Source of the DNA: CAKSUT01 sp045542335
Lineage (GTDB): Bacteria > Bacillota > Clostridia > Oscillospirales > CAG-382
Assembly (NCBI GenBank): GCA_045542335.1
Contig: JAZQKV010000098.1
Coordinates: forward strand, 1 to 50,794
Direction of reading: 5' to 3'
DNA length: 50,794 bases
The translations under genes and the position numbers were made by a program. The stretch's first letter is position 1, and every line of letters begins with the position of its first letter. The notes under the pieces were generated by a model that was given only the letters and a program-made list of their open reading frames with translations, was not told the DNA's origin and searched no databases. Below, one piece after another: positions 33,944 to 43,167 of the stretch.

Positions 33944-35065
33944 TCAATATGTTGTCTTTACGGAATTTTCGCTGAAATCAACCTTGCCGAGATATTCTTC
34001 AGCGTTCATGCCGAGATATGCGCACATATCGAACATTTCCTTGACGGTGTTAATATTAACGGCAATGCCGTTTTCCATTCTGTCACGGTATGCAAACACT
34101 TCCTTTTCGCCATGGGTGTAAATTCTGTCGCATCCTTCCGCCTTGGGAGCATCGCGAAGCTCCTGGAGGAACGTTGAAAAATGCTTGCGGATTTCATCGG
34201 GGTCTCCGAAGATTTTGGGATCAATCGCCGCAAAGCCATGACAAGTTCCGCCCTTGCCGCCGACATGAGTGTGATTGGAGGTTATGCCAAGGGAGAGAAT
34301 GGAGGTGAAAATCTCGCAGACCATACCGTAACCATAGCCCTTATGGCTTCCGAGCTGCTCAGTCGAGCCGCCAAGAGGCATAATTCCGCCGCCATTCTTT
34401 GCAACGATATTACCAAGTACATCAGCCGCATCAGAGGAGGGCTTTCCGTCCTTATTGAGTGCCCAGCCCTCGGGCAAAGGCTTATTCATTTTGTTATACA
34501 TTTCAAGCTTTCCTCTTGTGACAACAGTTGTTGAGGAATCAAAGAAGAAAGGATATGGCTCGGCTGGCATTGCCATTGCAATAGGGTTGCTTCCGAGCAT
34601 TGCAAGGCGACCAAAGGTCGGAACCATGATAGCCTCGGAGTTTGTCATGGAAAATCCGATAAGTCCTGCATCACACGCCATTTTCGCATAGTAACCTGCG
34701 ATTCCGTAATGATTGGAATTGCGCACAGTTACAAAGGCAACACCGCTTGTTTTTGCCTTTTCTATTGCTTTTTCCATTGCAAAACGTCCGATGAGCTGAC
34801 CCATTCCGTCGTGTCCCTCAACCACAGCCGAAACAGGAGTTTCGTAAACAATTTCGGGTTTTGCCTGAGGATGAATAAGTCCCTTTTCGATTCCCTTGTG
34901 ATAACGTGCAAGTCTTTGCATACCATGGGATTCGATACCATAAAGGTCGGAAAGAAGAAGAACATCTGTAATGATTTTCGCCTCATCAGCAGTAAAACCG
35001 AATTTCACAAAAGCATCCTTGCAAAAACGGTCAAGCACGGGGAAGCTATAAGTTAAGTATGACAT
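33944..35065 (-). CDS. Ldh_2-family malate/lactate-type dehydrogenase
   Basis: The 373-residue protein matches the Ldh_2 (malate/L-lactate/ureidoglycolate dehydrogenase) family, not the classical lactate dehydrogenases: SDLYGIESHGMQRLARY with catalytic histidine, VRNSNHYGIAGYYA, LGSNPIAMAMPA and GSHKGYGYGMVCEI. These NAD(P)-dependent enzymes reduce or oxidise 2-oxo and 2-hydroxy acids. GGAGG precedes the ATG. As first gene of an operon with malic enzyme, oxaloacetate/malate or another 2-hydroxyacid is the likely substrate, but ureidoglycolate- and sulfolactate-type members share these motifs. Confidence 0.9.
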   Translation of the reverse strand: MSYLTYSFPVLDRFCKDAFVKFGFTADEAKIITDVLLLSDLYGIESHGMQRLARYHKGIEKGLIHPQAKPEIVYETPVSAVVEGHDGMGQLIGRFAMEKAIEKAKTSGVAFVTVRNSNHYGIAGYYAKMACDAGLIGFSMTNSEAIMVPTFGRLAMLGSNPIAMAMPAEPYPFFFDSSTTVVTRGKLEMYNKMNKPLPEGWALNKDGKPSSDAADVLGNIVAKNGGGIMPLGGSTEQLGSHKGYGYGMVCEIFTSILSLGITSNHTHVGGKGGTCHGFAAIDPKIFGDPDEIRKHFSTFLQELRDAPKAEGCDRIYTHGEKEVFAYRDRMENGIAVNINTVKEMFDMCAYLGMNAEEYLGKVDFSENSVKTTY

Positions 35066-35107
35066 AATATACCTCCATCAGCTAAAAATATAAGTTCAAC
35101 TTATTTT

Positions 35108-35136
35108 ATTATACACTTTTGTTTTCTTCGTGTCAA
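35108..35136 (-). promoter_or_regulatory. Promoter of the Ldh_2-malic enzyme operon
   Basis: Minus-strand TTGACA (35131-35136), 17 bases, TATAAT (35108-35113). Confidence 0.88.
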
Positions 35137-35281
35137 GGAGTTTCGGAATTTTTTTACACGTTTTATAAAAATACTTACACGTTTTTTTCATTTGTGTGCG
35201 TTTTTTGACAATTCAAGTGTGCCACATTTTTTCTATCAACACATATTCGGACAAAAATTCCTGCATATTTTCCAAAATATT

Positions 35282-35314
35282 TTGCTTGCAAGCAAAGAGA
35301 TTGCAATGTAAAAT
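35282..35314 (+). promoter_or_regulatory. Promoter with palindromic operator for the DUF5107 gene
   Basis: TTGCTTGCAAGCAA (35282-35295) is a perfect 14-base palindrome. It covers a possible -35 TTGCAA (35286-35291), with TAAAAT (35309-35314) 17 bases further. A repressor bound there would block the promoter. Confidence 0.55.
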
Positions 35315-35353
35315 GTAACTGAACAATACAACTTTCAAAGGAAGGAAAACAAA

Positions 35354-38300
35354 ATGGACATAGTTAAATCACAAATCACAAAGCTTGTTTTGCCCACATA
35401 CAGCGAGGGCAGGCTTGAGGAAATGCCGATGTTTGCCGAAAACAGAGTTCACCAGAGGACAAGCGGAAATCCTTATCCCAACAAGGTTGTGACAACCGTT
35501 TTCAGAGACAAAAAGGAAGAGGTTGAATACACCTGCATTGTTCTTGAGAACAAATACCTTAAAATTGAGATTCTGCCTGAGCTTGGAGGAAGAATTTATT
35601 CGGCACTTGACAAAACAACAGGCTACGACTTTTTCTACAAGCAACACGTTATAAAGCCGGCGCTTATCGGCTGTCTTGGCTCATGGGTTTCGGGCGGTGT
35701 TGAGTTTAACTGGCCTTTTCACCACAGAGCCTCAACCTTTATGCCGGTTGATTATGAAATTGAAAGGTCAGACGACGGGTCGGTGATTGTTTGGTTGAGC
35801 GAACATGAACCAACCTCACGCATGAAAGGAATGGTTGGAATCTGTCTTTCTCCGGGCGAAGCAATTTTTGAAACACGCATGAAGCTTTTTAACAGAACGC
35901 CTGTTAAACAATCATTTCTATGGTGGGAAAATGCGGCTGTTCCCGTGAACAAGGATTACCGTATTTTCTTTCCGGAGGATGTAAATTACGTTAATTTCCA
36001 TTATAAACGTTCTGTCACGACCTTTCCAATTGCAAACAATGCTTTGGGAGTTTTCAACGGAATAAGATATGACGGAAACGTTGACATTTCCTATCACAAA
36101 AACACAGTTCAGCCGACTTCATACTTTAGCGCACCATCTAAATTTGACTTTTTCGGCGGCTATGACGAGGGCAGAAAATGCGGCGTTATTCATGTTGCAG
36201 ATCACAGCATTTCGCCGGGAAAGAAAATGTTCACCTGGGCATACAATCAGCTCTCAAAGACATGGGAAAATGCTCTCACAGACACCGACGGCGCTTATGC
36301 AGAGCTTATGGCAGGCTCATATTCTGACAATCAGCCTGATTTTGCATGGATCGAACCATATGAAGAAAAGCGTTTTTCGCAATATTGGCTTCCGTTTTCA
36401 CAAATGGGTATTCCCTGCTTTGCAAACACAAACGGTGTTATAAAATGCAGCGAAAGGACACTTTACATAAAGAGTACAAAAAGCTTTGAATCGGCAGAGG
36501 TTATTGTTTCTGACAAGAACGGCAATGAAGTTTTAAGGGAAATCTGCTCTCTTTCTCCGGACGAAATCAAGTGTTTTGATATGACAGTGGGTATTGGCAT
36601 GAGCGTTGTCGTAAGAACGGGGGCAAGGTGTATAATGAGATACAAAAAAGAACTTCCCGCCCCTCTCGGCATCCCCGAAACAACAAAAGATATGCCGGAT
36701 CACAAAAAAGTTCTGTCTGCACAAGAGCTTTATCTTTGCGGAGTTCATGTGTTTCAATACAGAGATCCTGCAACAAGTCCCGATTCATATTGGAAAGAGG
36801 CTTTGAAACGCGACCCTGAACACATGGACAGCCTTATTGCAATGGCCGACTTTTGTTATCGCAAGATGGATTTTGAAAAGGCGAAAGAATACATTGACCG
36901 TGCTTTACAGGTGGCTCTTAAATTCAACAAGCACCCCGAAAGCGGAAGGCTGTTCTATTTGAAAGGTCTTATTTACGAAACTGTTTGTGAAACCGAAAAA
37001 GCTTATGACTCTTTTGAAAAAGCGGCATGGAACATGGATTTCAAGTCTGCGGCTCTGACAAGGCTTTCTGCGCTGGACGGAAAAATGTGTGATTTTGAAA
37101 GCATGATTTATCATGCAAGAGAAGCCGCAGATGCAAACTCTTTCAACAGTCTTGCCAAGCTTTATCTTGCACTCGGTTATTATGCGTCAGAAAGGCACAA
37201 CGAAGCAAGGCAGATATTAAATGAAATACTTTCAGACGACAAGCTTTATCTTGCCGCAAAATGTGTTTTGTGTGAGCTTGACGAAAATGACCTCAGAACA
37301 GTTACCGAATCGTTCAAAACTGAGCAAGCACAAATCGCCATTGACATTTATTTTGACCTTACTACCTGCGGTTTTGACAGTATTGGGCAAAAGCTTCTGA
37401 AAGCCGTTGAAAACAAGACTGCGATGCTCTACTATATTCTCGGCGATAATGAGGCGGCAAAAAATGCACCTGTAGGCAAGTGTTTCCCTTTCAGGATAGA
37501 GGAATTCAGGCTTCTTGAAAAGCTTTATGGAGAAAACGGTCAGAAATGCGAAGACTTCATGGTGGCATATCTTTTCGGGTGCATCAATTATGCCAATTGT
37601 CACTACAAAAAGGCTGTCGAATGTTTTGAAATGTGCGCACAACTGAAAAATGATTTTTACATTGCCCATCGCAACCTTGCGGCTTTGATGTACACTCACT
37701 TTGACAACAGGCAAAAAGCTGTTTCTCTTCTTGAAAAAGCTTGTTCCCTTTGCAACAAGGACACAAGGCTTGTTTTTGAAACGGCTTATGTTAAAAACAG
37801 GGTTTGCGGTGGAGAGAATGCGGTTGAGTTTATTGAAAAGAACATGGACACAATGTGCGACGAAACGGTTATTGAGCTTGCAAAGGCATATAATTTGTGC
37901 GCTCGTCACGAGGATGCAATTGCGCTTCTTAAAGGGCACAGCTTTGTTGCCTGTGAGGGCGGAGAGCACGCCATAGCCGACCAATATATGCAAGCGCATT
38001 TTGCTCTTGGCAGAAAGGCATTTTCAGAGGGCAATTTTGAACAGGCTCTTGAGTTGTTCACAGAGGCACTGACTCTTCCGCAAAATCTCGGTTCAGGACT
38101 TTGGAATGAATGCAAAACCGTGCCATACCGTTTCCAGCAAGCTTTGTGTTACACAGAAATGCACAACCACGAAAAAGCAAAAGAAATCTTTGATTGGATA
38201 TTGTGCCTTAAAGTTGACTATTTTTCTGATATGCATTTGCCGGAGCTTGTCTGCTATCAGGCAAGGGTGTTGCTGATGCTCGGCAAGTATTATGAGGCAA

Positions 38301-38572
38301 GAGCTTTGATTGACGCTTGTTCTTCAAAATGGCAAAAAGCTCTTAATGTTGAGGATGCAGGATTCTTCGGCACAACGCCGTTTTTCAATCCTTACATTGA
38401 AAAGCCCATCTTGGCAAGGCAGGCAAAGTTTTCATACTTACTTGCTCATGCTTATTCTGCCATTGGACAGGTGCATGAGGAATACACAGAAAAAGCAAAA
38501 GAATTTTTTGACAGAGCAAAAGAGCTTGATTCGACAAACATCATGGCACGCATAGAACGAGAATACATGTGA
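35354..38572 (+). CDS. DUF5107 protein with C-terminal TPR array
   Basis: The 1072-residue protein has an N-terminal DUF5107 domain (about 20-320: YLKIEILPELGGRIYSALDK, GGVEFNWPFHH, FLWWENAAVPV), a galactose-mutarotase-like sandwich associated with sugar handling, then a beta linker and a long TPR array (about 460-1060: AKEYIDRALQVAL, YKKAVECFEMCAQLKNDFY, EHAIADQYMQAHFALGRKAF). There is no signal peptide, so it should be cytoplasmic. The combination is known from gut Firmicutes and Bacteroidetes carbohydrate loci, but I know of no assigned reaction. AAGGAAGG precedes the ATG. The BNR-propeller gene follows in the same direction from its own promoter. Confidence 0.88.
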   Translation: MDIVKSQITKLVLPTYSEGRLEEMPMFAENRVHQRTSGNPYPNKVVTTVFRDKKEEVEYTCIVLENKYLKIEILPELGGRIYSALDKTTGYDFFYKQHVIKPALIGCLGSWVSGGVEFNWPFHHRASTFMPVDYEIERSDDGSVIVWLSEHEPTSRMKGMVGICLSPGEAIFETRMKLFNRTPVKQSFLWWENAAVPVNKDYRIFFPEDVNYVNFHYKRSVTTFPIANNALGVFNGIRYDGNVDISYHKNTVQPTSYFSAPSKFDFFGGYDEGRKCGVIHVADHSISPGKKMFTWAYNQLSKTWENALTDTDGAYAELMAGSYSDNQPDFAWIEPYEEKRFSQYWLPFSQMGIPCFANTNGVIKCSERTLYIKSTKSFESAEVIVSDKNGNEVLREICSLSPDEIKCFDMTVGIGMSVVVRTGARCIMRYKKELPAPLGIPETTKDMPDHKKVLSAQELYLCGVHVFQYRDPATSPDSYWKEALKRDPEHMDSLIAMADFCYRKMDFEKAKEYIDRALQVALKFNKHPESGRLFYLKGLIYETVCETEKAYDSFEKAAWNMDFKSAALTRLSALDGKMCDFESMIYHAREAADANSFNSLAKLYLALGYYASERHNEARQILNEILSDDKLYLAAKCVLCELDENDLRTVTESFKTEQAQIAIDIYFDLTTCGFDSIGQKLLKAVENKTAMLYYILGDNEAAKNAPVGKCFPFRIEEFRLLEKLYGENGQKCEDFMVAYLFGCINYANCHYKKAVECFEMCAQLKNDFYIAHRNLAALMYTHFDNRQKAVSLLEKACSLCNKDTRLVFETAYVKNRVCGGENAVEFIEKNMDTMCDETVIELAKAYNLCARHEDAIALLKGHSFVACEGGEHAIADQYMQAHFALGRKAFSEGNFEQALELFTEALTLPQNLGSGLWNECKTVPYRFQQALCYTEMHNHEKAKEIFDWILCLKVDYFSDMHLPELVCYQARVLLMLGKYYEARALIDACSSKWQKALNVEDAGFFGTTPFFNPYIEKPILARQAKFSYLLAHAYSAIGQVHEEYTEKAKEFFDRAKELDSTNIMARIEREYM

Positions 38573-38600
38573 CAAGTGCAAACTTTTCTTTGTGCACTTG
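38573..38600 (+). terminator. Inverted repeat between DUF5107 and propeller genes
   Basis: CAAGTGCA (38573-38580), starting on the base after the stop codon, pairs with TGCACTTG (38593-38600), whose last bases are part of the next promoter's -35 box. It lacks a T run, so it may be an operator or a weak terminator. Confidence 0.45.
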
Positions 38601-38627
38601 ACAATGCGACATGAATTGTGATATAAT
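38598..38627 (+). promoter_or_regulatory. Promoter of the BNR-propeller gene
   Basis: TTGACA (38598-38603), 18-base spacer, TATAAT (38622-38627), again with TTGTGA before the -10. Confidence 0.85.
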
Positions 38628-38672
38628 TCACTCATGATAAAAAAGCGCAGACACCTTAAGGAGAAACTCATT

Positions 38673-39785
38673 ATGAACAACGCAAAAAACATTCCATGTC
38701 AAGTGTTAATGTACCCGAAGGACGAAAAATATGCTGAAAGCATCCGTGAATTTCAAGGCTGTCCGACAATTGCCGTTACAAAGGGCGGAAGAATTTTTCT
38801 CGGCTGGTATTCCGGCGGCGACCGTGAGCCACATATGGACAATTACAATCTTCTGATTTACAGCGACGACAAGGGAAAAACATGGTCAGCTCCGGTTGTT
38901 ATAATTCCAAGTTGTAAGGAAAGGCTTGTTCATGCGCTTGACATTCAGCTTTGGATAAATCCAAGAGGTGAGCTTTGTGTTTTCTGGGTTCAGAACAACG
39001 TCGAAAAAGCTGATAATCAAGAGGACAGCGTGGAATTCAAAGACAACAAGCCCTATGTTACTTATTGCAATTACAGATTCACCGATTTTGAACACGCCGA
39101 ATGGTGCATGATTTGCAGTAACCCCGATGCCGACACCCTTTCATTTGGCGAGCCTCGCTATATTGACAAAGGGTTCTTGCGCTGCAAACCTGTTGTTCTC
39201 AAAAGCGGAAGACAGCTATATTTTAATTATGACCAGAATTCAACAAGCTATGGCTATTCGATTTCCGATGACGACGGAAAAACTGTTACCCATATGTATG
39301 GTGCGACAAAAATCAGCACAAATTTTGATGAATCAATGGCATATGAAATGGCTGACGGAACAATAAGAATGTTAGCAAGGACAAAACTTGATGTGGGCGA
39401 GCTTGCGCAAAGCTTTTCCAACGACGGTGGTATTACATGGTCTGATGCAGAGCTCTCCGGAATTGATGCTCCCGACACACGTTTCTTTGTTGCAAGAACG
39501 CCAAGCGGACGGGTTCTTCTTATCAACAATGATGCAAGGGATTCACGCCGCAACATGACGGTTTATCTTTCAGAGGACGACGGAAAAACATGGAAGTACA
39601 AGCGCAGTATAGACCCCCGTGGCGGTCTTTCATACCCCGATGCGGATTTTCACGACGGAAGAATTTTTGTTACATACGACCGCGGCAGGACAAGTGAAAA
39701 GGAAATTCTTTTCGTAAGCTTTACCGAGGACGATATAATGAATCCCGACTATGTTTTTGAGCCGAAGGTTATCAGCAAGCCTTAA
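38673..39785 (+). CDS. BNR/sialidase-like beta-propeller protein, cytoplasmic
   Basis: The 370-residue protein has four Asp-box motifs (YSDDKGKTWSAP, SISDDDGKTV, FSNDGGITWSDA, LSEDDGKTWKYK), the mark of six-bladed sialidase-type propellers (BNR_2). N-terminal text FQGCPTIAVTKGGRIFLGWYSGG fits this family. I could not identify with confidence the arginine triad and FRIP motif of true sialidases, so the substrate is open; related propellers act on other sugars. There is no signal peptide. ATG 38673 has AAGGAG 9 bases before it; an ATG at 38634 would lie within 7 bases of the -10 box. Confidence 0.82.
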   Translation: MNNAKNIPCQVLMYPKDEKYAESIREFQGCPTIAVTKGGRIFLGWYSGGDREPHMDNYNLLIYSDDKGKTWSAPVVIIPSCKERLVHALDIQLWINPRGELCVFWVQNNVEKADNQEDSVEFKDNKPYVTYCNYRFTDFEHAEWCMICSNPDADTLSFGEPRYIDKGFLRCKPVVLKSGRQLYFNYDQNSTSYGYSISDDDGKTVTHMYGATKISTNFDESMAYEMADGTIRMLARTKLDVGELAQSFSNDGGITWSDAELSGIDAPDTRFFVARTPSGRVLLINNDARDSRRNMTVYLSEDDGKTWKYKRSIDPRGGLSYPDADFHDGRIFVTYDRGRTSEKEILFVSFTEDDIMNPDYVFEPKVISKP

Positions 39786-39837
39786 AATATGAGTTTAGCC
39801 ACCATCCTCTTTTTGTTGGGGTGGTGGCTTCAGCGCA

Positions 39838-39870
39838 ACACGGTTATCCGAAAAAGATAACCGTGTTTTT
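39838..39870 (+). terminator. Terminator of the propeller gene
   Basis: ACACGGTTATC (39838-39848) pairs with GATAACCGTGT (39856-39866), followed by TTTTT. Just before it, AGCCACCA...TGGTGGCT (about 39796-39828) makes another hairpin. Confidence 0.92.
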
Positions 39871-39888
39871 AATTTTACAAGGTCTGTA

Positions 39889-41691
39889 TTATATAAAGTC
39901 GCAGGCAAAAATGTTGACTTTTTCTGCTCCCCATGTATCCTTGAATTTTATTGTGATATTTTTGAATTGCTTATTCATCGGAATTTTAACAAGCGAATAA
40001 TAGTTGTTGGCGCACTCATAAACCTTTTCGCCATCACCATAAACCTCAAAGCTTTTTACGATGGTTTTCGCCACCTTTACAGGCACAAAATCAAGTCCTT
40101 TATGAAGCTTTTGCGGAAAAACCTGCATTTTCATGTTGGGTGAAATGGATTTTCTCTCATAGTCGGGATCAAACTGTATTCTCAACACTCCGAGATGCGT
40201 TTTTTCGCCAAAATCAAAGCTCAGGTTTTCTCCTTTTTCAAGCGTTATGCAGTTTCTCTCTTTTTCGCTTGTCGGTTTCTCAACGCCGTTGAACAGAGTT
40301 TCCCTGTCCTCTTTTGGAATATTCATGACAGCTTTCTTTGTGATGCCCGAAATGCTTCTTCTGTTGTATGGCAAAAAAACGCCGTCGTCCATGATTCTCT
40401 TCTGAAGCTCGCAAACAAGTTCTCCTTTTAATTCCCCCGGCATTATTTTCTCACGGTTGCATATTGCCGCCGCTGTTCCCATTGCCTGCCCCATAAGTGC
40501 GCAGGTTGCCATAACTCTTGTTGAGCTCATTGCCGCATGGGTTGCACTTATGTTGCGCCCTGCAAAAAACAGATTCTTTATATTCTTTGAATACAAAACC
40601 CTGTAAGGTATTCCGTATGGTGACGGCACAGGATAGCATATGGAGGGATTGTCGTTCATGGTGTTGGCGTTCATGCCTTTCGGGTTGTGGTCGTCCATAG
40701 GCCAACCTCCATATGCAACCACGTCATCAAAATGACCTGCTGACAGAATATCATGCTCTGTGAGTACATACTCGCCCATGTACCTTACCGACTCTCTTTT
40801 TCCCGGAAGAAAACCGACCCATTCAAGCTCCCAGTTTTCACACCCGTGATCTCCCCTGTTTTTTATATGATCCCATATACCAAAAGCTACTTTTATAAGC
40901 TCGTCCCTTATCTCCTCCGTGTTGTGTATTGCTTCACCGTCGCCGCCAAGCTCCATCCACCACAGGTTACAACCGCTTGTTCCGATTTTGTGATCACGGA
41001 ATGTTGAATGTTCCTCTTTTTTATATGGAATTATTGCGAAATCCTCATCTGTTTCATAGACATTTGCCCATTCCGGTGGAATAAACTTTACAGGCTTATC
41101 AGTTTCACAAGCCTGAATTAAAAGGCTCATTCCCATTGTTTTGCTGTCTGAAACAGCAGGTCCGATTTTCTCGTTGTATTCGCTGTTTGCTTCCCTGCCG
41201 ATTCTGTGGACTGCGCTCGTGAGGGGGGCAAGAATACTGTCGCCGGAGCAGTCGGCAAAGTATTTTGCAAAAACCTTGTGCCATGTGTATGTCGTGAGCT
41301 GCCACCCCACAATTTCCGCAACTGCGTCGTTTTCGCAACGGGCATCAACGCAAGAGGTGTTCAGAAGAAGCGTTATATTCTCATTTTCCTTGATTTTTCC
41401 AAACAAAACGCTGTCCCAGAGGGTAGGCGCAAGTGTGGGATTGCGGTAAATGTTTTCCTCTTCAAACTCGTTAAGAATACCCATTTCACGGTTATAAATT
41501 CCTTTTGCTCCCCTCACCCACATACGGATTTCCGAAGAACAATTTCCTCCGAGCATGGGTCTGTCCTGAACAAGAACGACCTTTGCACCATGTCTTGCTG
41601 CAGATAAAGCTGCAATTGTACCTGCAAGACCGCCGCCGACTATGCAAAGATCGCAGGTGTGTTCAATTGTTCTGAATACAGAATTATTCAT
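39889..41691 (-). CDS. FAD-dependent oxidoreductase with C-terminal sandwich domain
   Basis: The 600-residue protein has an N-terminal FAD-binding Rossmann fold (LCIVGGGLAGTIAALSAARHG), the PF12831-type motif LGGNCSSEIRMWV, and a late FAD motif NLFFAGRNISATHAAMSSTRVMA written in part as FAGRNISATHAAMSSTRV. Residues from about 470 to 600 form an extra beta-rich domain (FDFGEKTHLGVLRIQFDPD) that looks like a carbohydrate-binding jelly roll. Members of this family occur in carbohydrate loci of gut bacteria; most have no known reaction. Its ATG overlaps the stop codon of the upstream paralogous gene by one base (TAATG at 41689-41693), so the two are translationally coupled and may form a complex. 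Confidence 0.88.
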   Translation of the reverse strand: MNNSVFRTIEHTCDLCIVGGGLAGTIAALSAARHGAKVVLVQDRPMLGGNCSSEIRMWVRGAKGIYNREMGILNEFEEENIYRNPTLAPTLWDSVLFGKIKENENITLLLNTSCVDARCENDAVAEIVGWQLTTYTWHKVFAKYFADCSGDSILAPLTSAVHRIGREANSEYNEKIGPAVSDSKTMGMSLLIQACETDKPVKFIPPEWANVYETDEDFAIIPYKKEEHSTFRDHKIGTSGCNLWWMELGGDGEAIHNTEEIRDELIKVAFGIWDHIKNRGDHGCENWELEWVGFLPGKRESVRYMGEYVLTEHDILSAGHFDDVVAYGGWPMDDHNPKGMNANTMNDNPSICYPVPSPYGIPYRVLYSKNIKNLFFAGRNISATHAAMSSTRVMATCALMGQAMGTAAAICNREKIMPGELKGELVCELQKRIMDDGVFLPYNRRSISGITKKAVMNIPKEDRETLFNGVEKPTSEKERNCITLEKGENLSFDFGEKTHLGVLRIQFDPDYERKSISPNMKMQVFPQKLHKGLDFVPVKVAKTIVKSFEVYGDGEKVYECANNYYSLVKIPMNKQFKNITIKFKDTWGAEKVNIFACDFI

Positions 41692-43058
41692 TACAAAAAC
41701 GCTCCATTTTCCTTTAAGATTTTCCGCAGGAAATCAGTGTCAATTTCTTTGACAGCGCAATTCTCCTTTACGGAAAGTGCCGACGCGGTTCCTGCCGCCT
41801 GACCGATTGCCATGCATGGCGGCATTACTCTTATTGCTCCTGCCGCAGTTGAATCTGCGCTGATACATCTGCCGGCAACAAGAAGTCCTCCGACTTTTTG
41901 AGGCACTAGACTTCTGTACGGTATGCCGTAATACTCGCCGTCAATGGGGACATATTCATTGCTTTTGGGACCGAATCTTCCATGTACGTCAACGGAATTT
42001 GATGCAAGAGCAATGCTGTCAAAGGGCACTTTTGCACTTAACAAATCCTCTGCCGTCAGACGATATTCACCCTTTATGTGGCGGCTTTCTCTGATACCGA
42101 TGTGTGAAGCGGTTGATTTCACTCTTATATCAGCACATCCGGGCACATATTTTCTGAAAAAGCGTGTTATTTCCTCGGCTTGCTTTCTGCCTTCAATTTC
42201 GGCATTTGTCAGGCTTTCATTGTTCGTGCTGTCAACGCCCATAATACGGGAGGTGTTAATGCACCATTCATCTTTTCTTGGCATTCTGAAAAGTCCGATG
42301 CTGACTCTGTCAAGTGACCAGTCACCATTTTCTCTCGCCTGTGTTACACGCCAATGGAGAGAACGATAATTCACGCCGTCTTTGCGATAGAAATTATGCA
42401 GGTTTTCCTGTATATCTTTTTCAATTTTATCTGAATCAGCGTTTGAAATATGGAAAAACATTGTTGCAGGCTGAATTAGTCCAAGCTCCTCGTTTCCCAT
42501 TTCAAAGCCAACCCCTGCCCTTGCGGCAACATCTCCGTCGCCTGTGCAGTCAATTGTAACCACGCTCTTTATAATCTGAAAACCTGATTTTGAATGGACA
42601 TATGCTCCCAAAACTTGTTCCTTTTCCACAACAGGCTCAATAAAAGTTGTATGATAAAGCACCTTAACTCCTGCTTCTACAAGTATTTCATCCAGAACAA
42701 GCTTAAGTCCCTCCTCTTCAAACGGAGTTACATGGTCGTGTCCCACTTTTATCCAGGAAGTGAAAGCCGTGCCTGCCCGGACGTCTTTCGGATGAAGAGC
42801 ATATCCCTTTTCAACCATTCTTTCAACAATTTCTTCAAAAATGCCCTTTATAATCATGTTTTCGCCCGATTTATCATAACAGGTCATAAACGGTCCGACC
42901 AATCCCCTTGTTGCCATACCCCCGGAAAAGCCACCCTGTTCAACCATTATCACTTTTACACCCTGTCTTGCGGCACTTATTGCGGCGCAAACCCCGGATG
43001 GTCCTCCGCCGACAACAAGGACATCACAGATGTATTCATTTTTTGCTTTTATATACAT
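41691..43058 (-). CDS. FAD-dependent oxidoreductase (PF12831 family)
   Basis: The 455-residue protein shares the fold of its downstream partner: FAD site VLVVGGGPSGVCAAISAARQG, then EQGGFSGGMATRGLVGPFM, the central VVTIDCTGDGDVAARAGVGF and the C-terminal GGLLVAGRCISADSTAAGAI. It lacks the additional C-terminal domain. Substrate unknown; related proteins oxidise or reduce small organic molecules with FAD. ATG 43056-43058 has AAGGAG 9 bases upstream; an open frame extends 39 codons further but is A/T-rich promoter DNA. It is first in a two-gene operon, divergent from an AraC regulator. Confidence 0.88.
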   Translation of the reverse strand: MYIKAKNEYICDVLVVGGGPSGVCAAISAARQGVKVIMVEQGGFSGGMATRGLVGPFMTCYDKSGENMIIKGIFEEIVERMVEKGYALHPKDVRAGTAFTSWIKVGHDHVTPFEEEGLKLVLDEILVEAGVKVLYHTTFIEPVVEKEQVLGAYVHSKSGFQIIKSVVTIDCTGDGDVAARAGVGFEMGNEELGLIQPATMFFHISNADSDKIEKDIQENLHNFYRKDGVNYRSLHWRVTQARENGDWSLDRVSIGLFRMPRKDEWCINTSRIMGVDSTNNESLTNAEIEGRKQAEEITRFFRKYVPGCADIRVKSTASHIGIRESRHIKGEYRLTAEDLLSAKVPFDSIALASNSVDVHGRFGPKSNEYVPIDGEYYGIPYRSLVPQKVGGLLVAGRCISADSTAAGAIRVMPPCMAIGQAAGTASALSVKENCAVKEIDTDFLRKILKENGAFL

Positions 43059-43088
43059 GGTTTTCTCCTTGAAATATAATATATTGTA

Positions 43089-43117
43089 ATTATATCTCAA
43101 GCTATTGACAAAGTAAA
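43089..43117 (-). promoter_or_regulatory. Promoter of the FAD oxidoreductase operon
   Basis: Minus-strand TTTACT (43112-43117), 17 bases, TATAAT (43089-43094). It overlaps the divergent regulator promoter. Confidence 0.78.
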
Positions 43118-43133
43118 TAAAATATATTATAAT
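43105..43133 (+). promoter_or_regulatory. Promoter of the AraC-type regulator gene
   Basis: TTGACA (43105-43110), 17 bases, TATAAT (43128-43133). The -35 boxes of the two divergent promoters are one base apart. Confidence 0.82.
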
Positions 43134-43167
43134 TAAAATATAAAATATTGCAGATGTGGTGATAAGA

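Noticed and set aside
38673..39785. True sialidase assignment
   Set aside because: Asp boxes are clear, but the arginine triad and FRIP motif were not identified, so only the propeller class is claimed.
43154..43156. ATG overlapping the regulator's 5' end
   Set aside because: Out of frame with the AraC-type protein.
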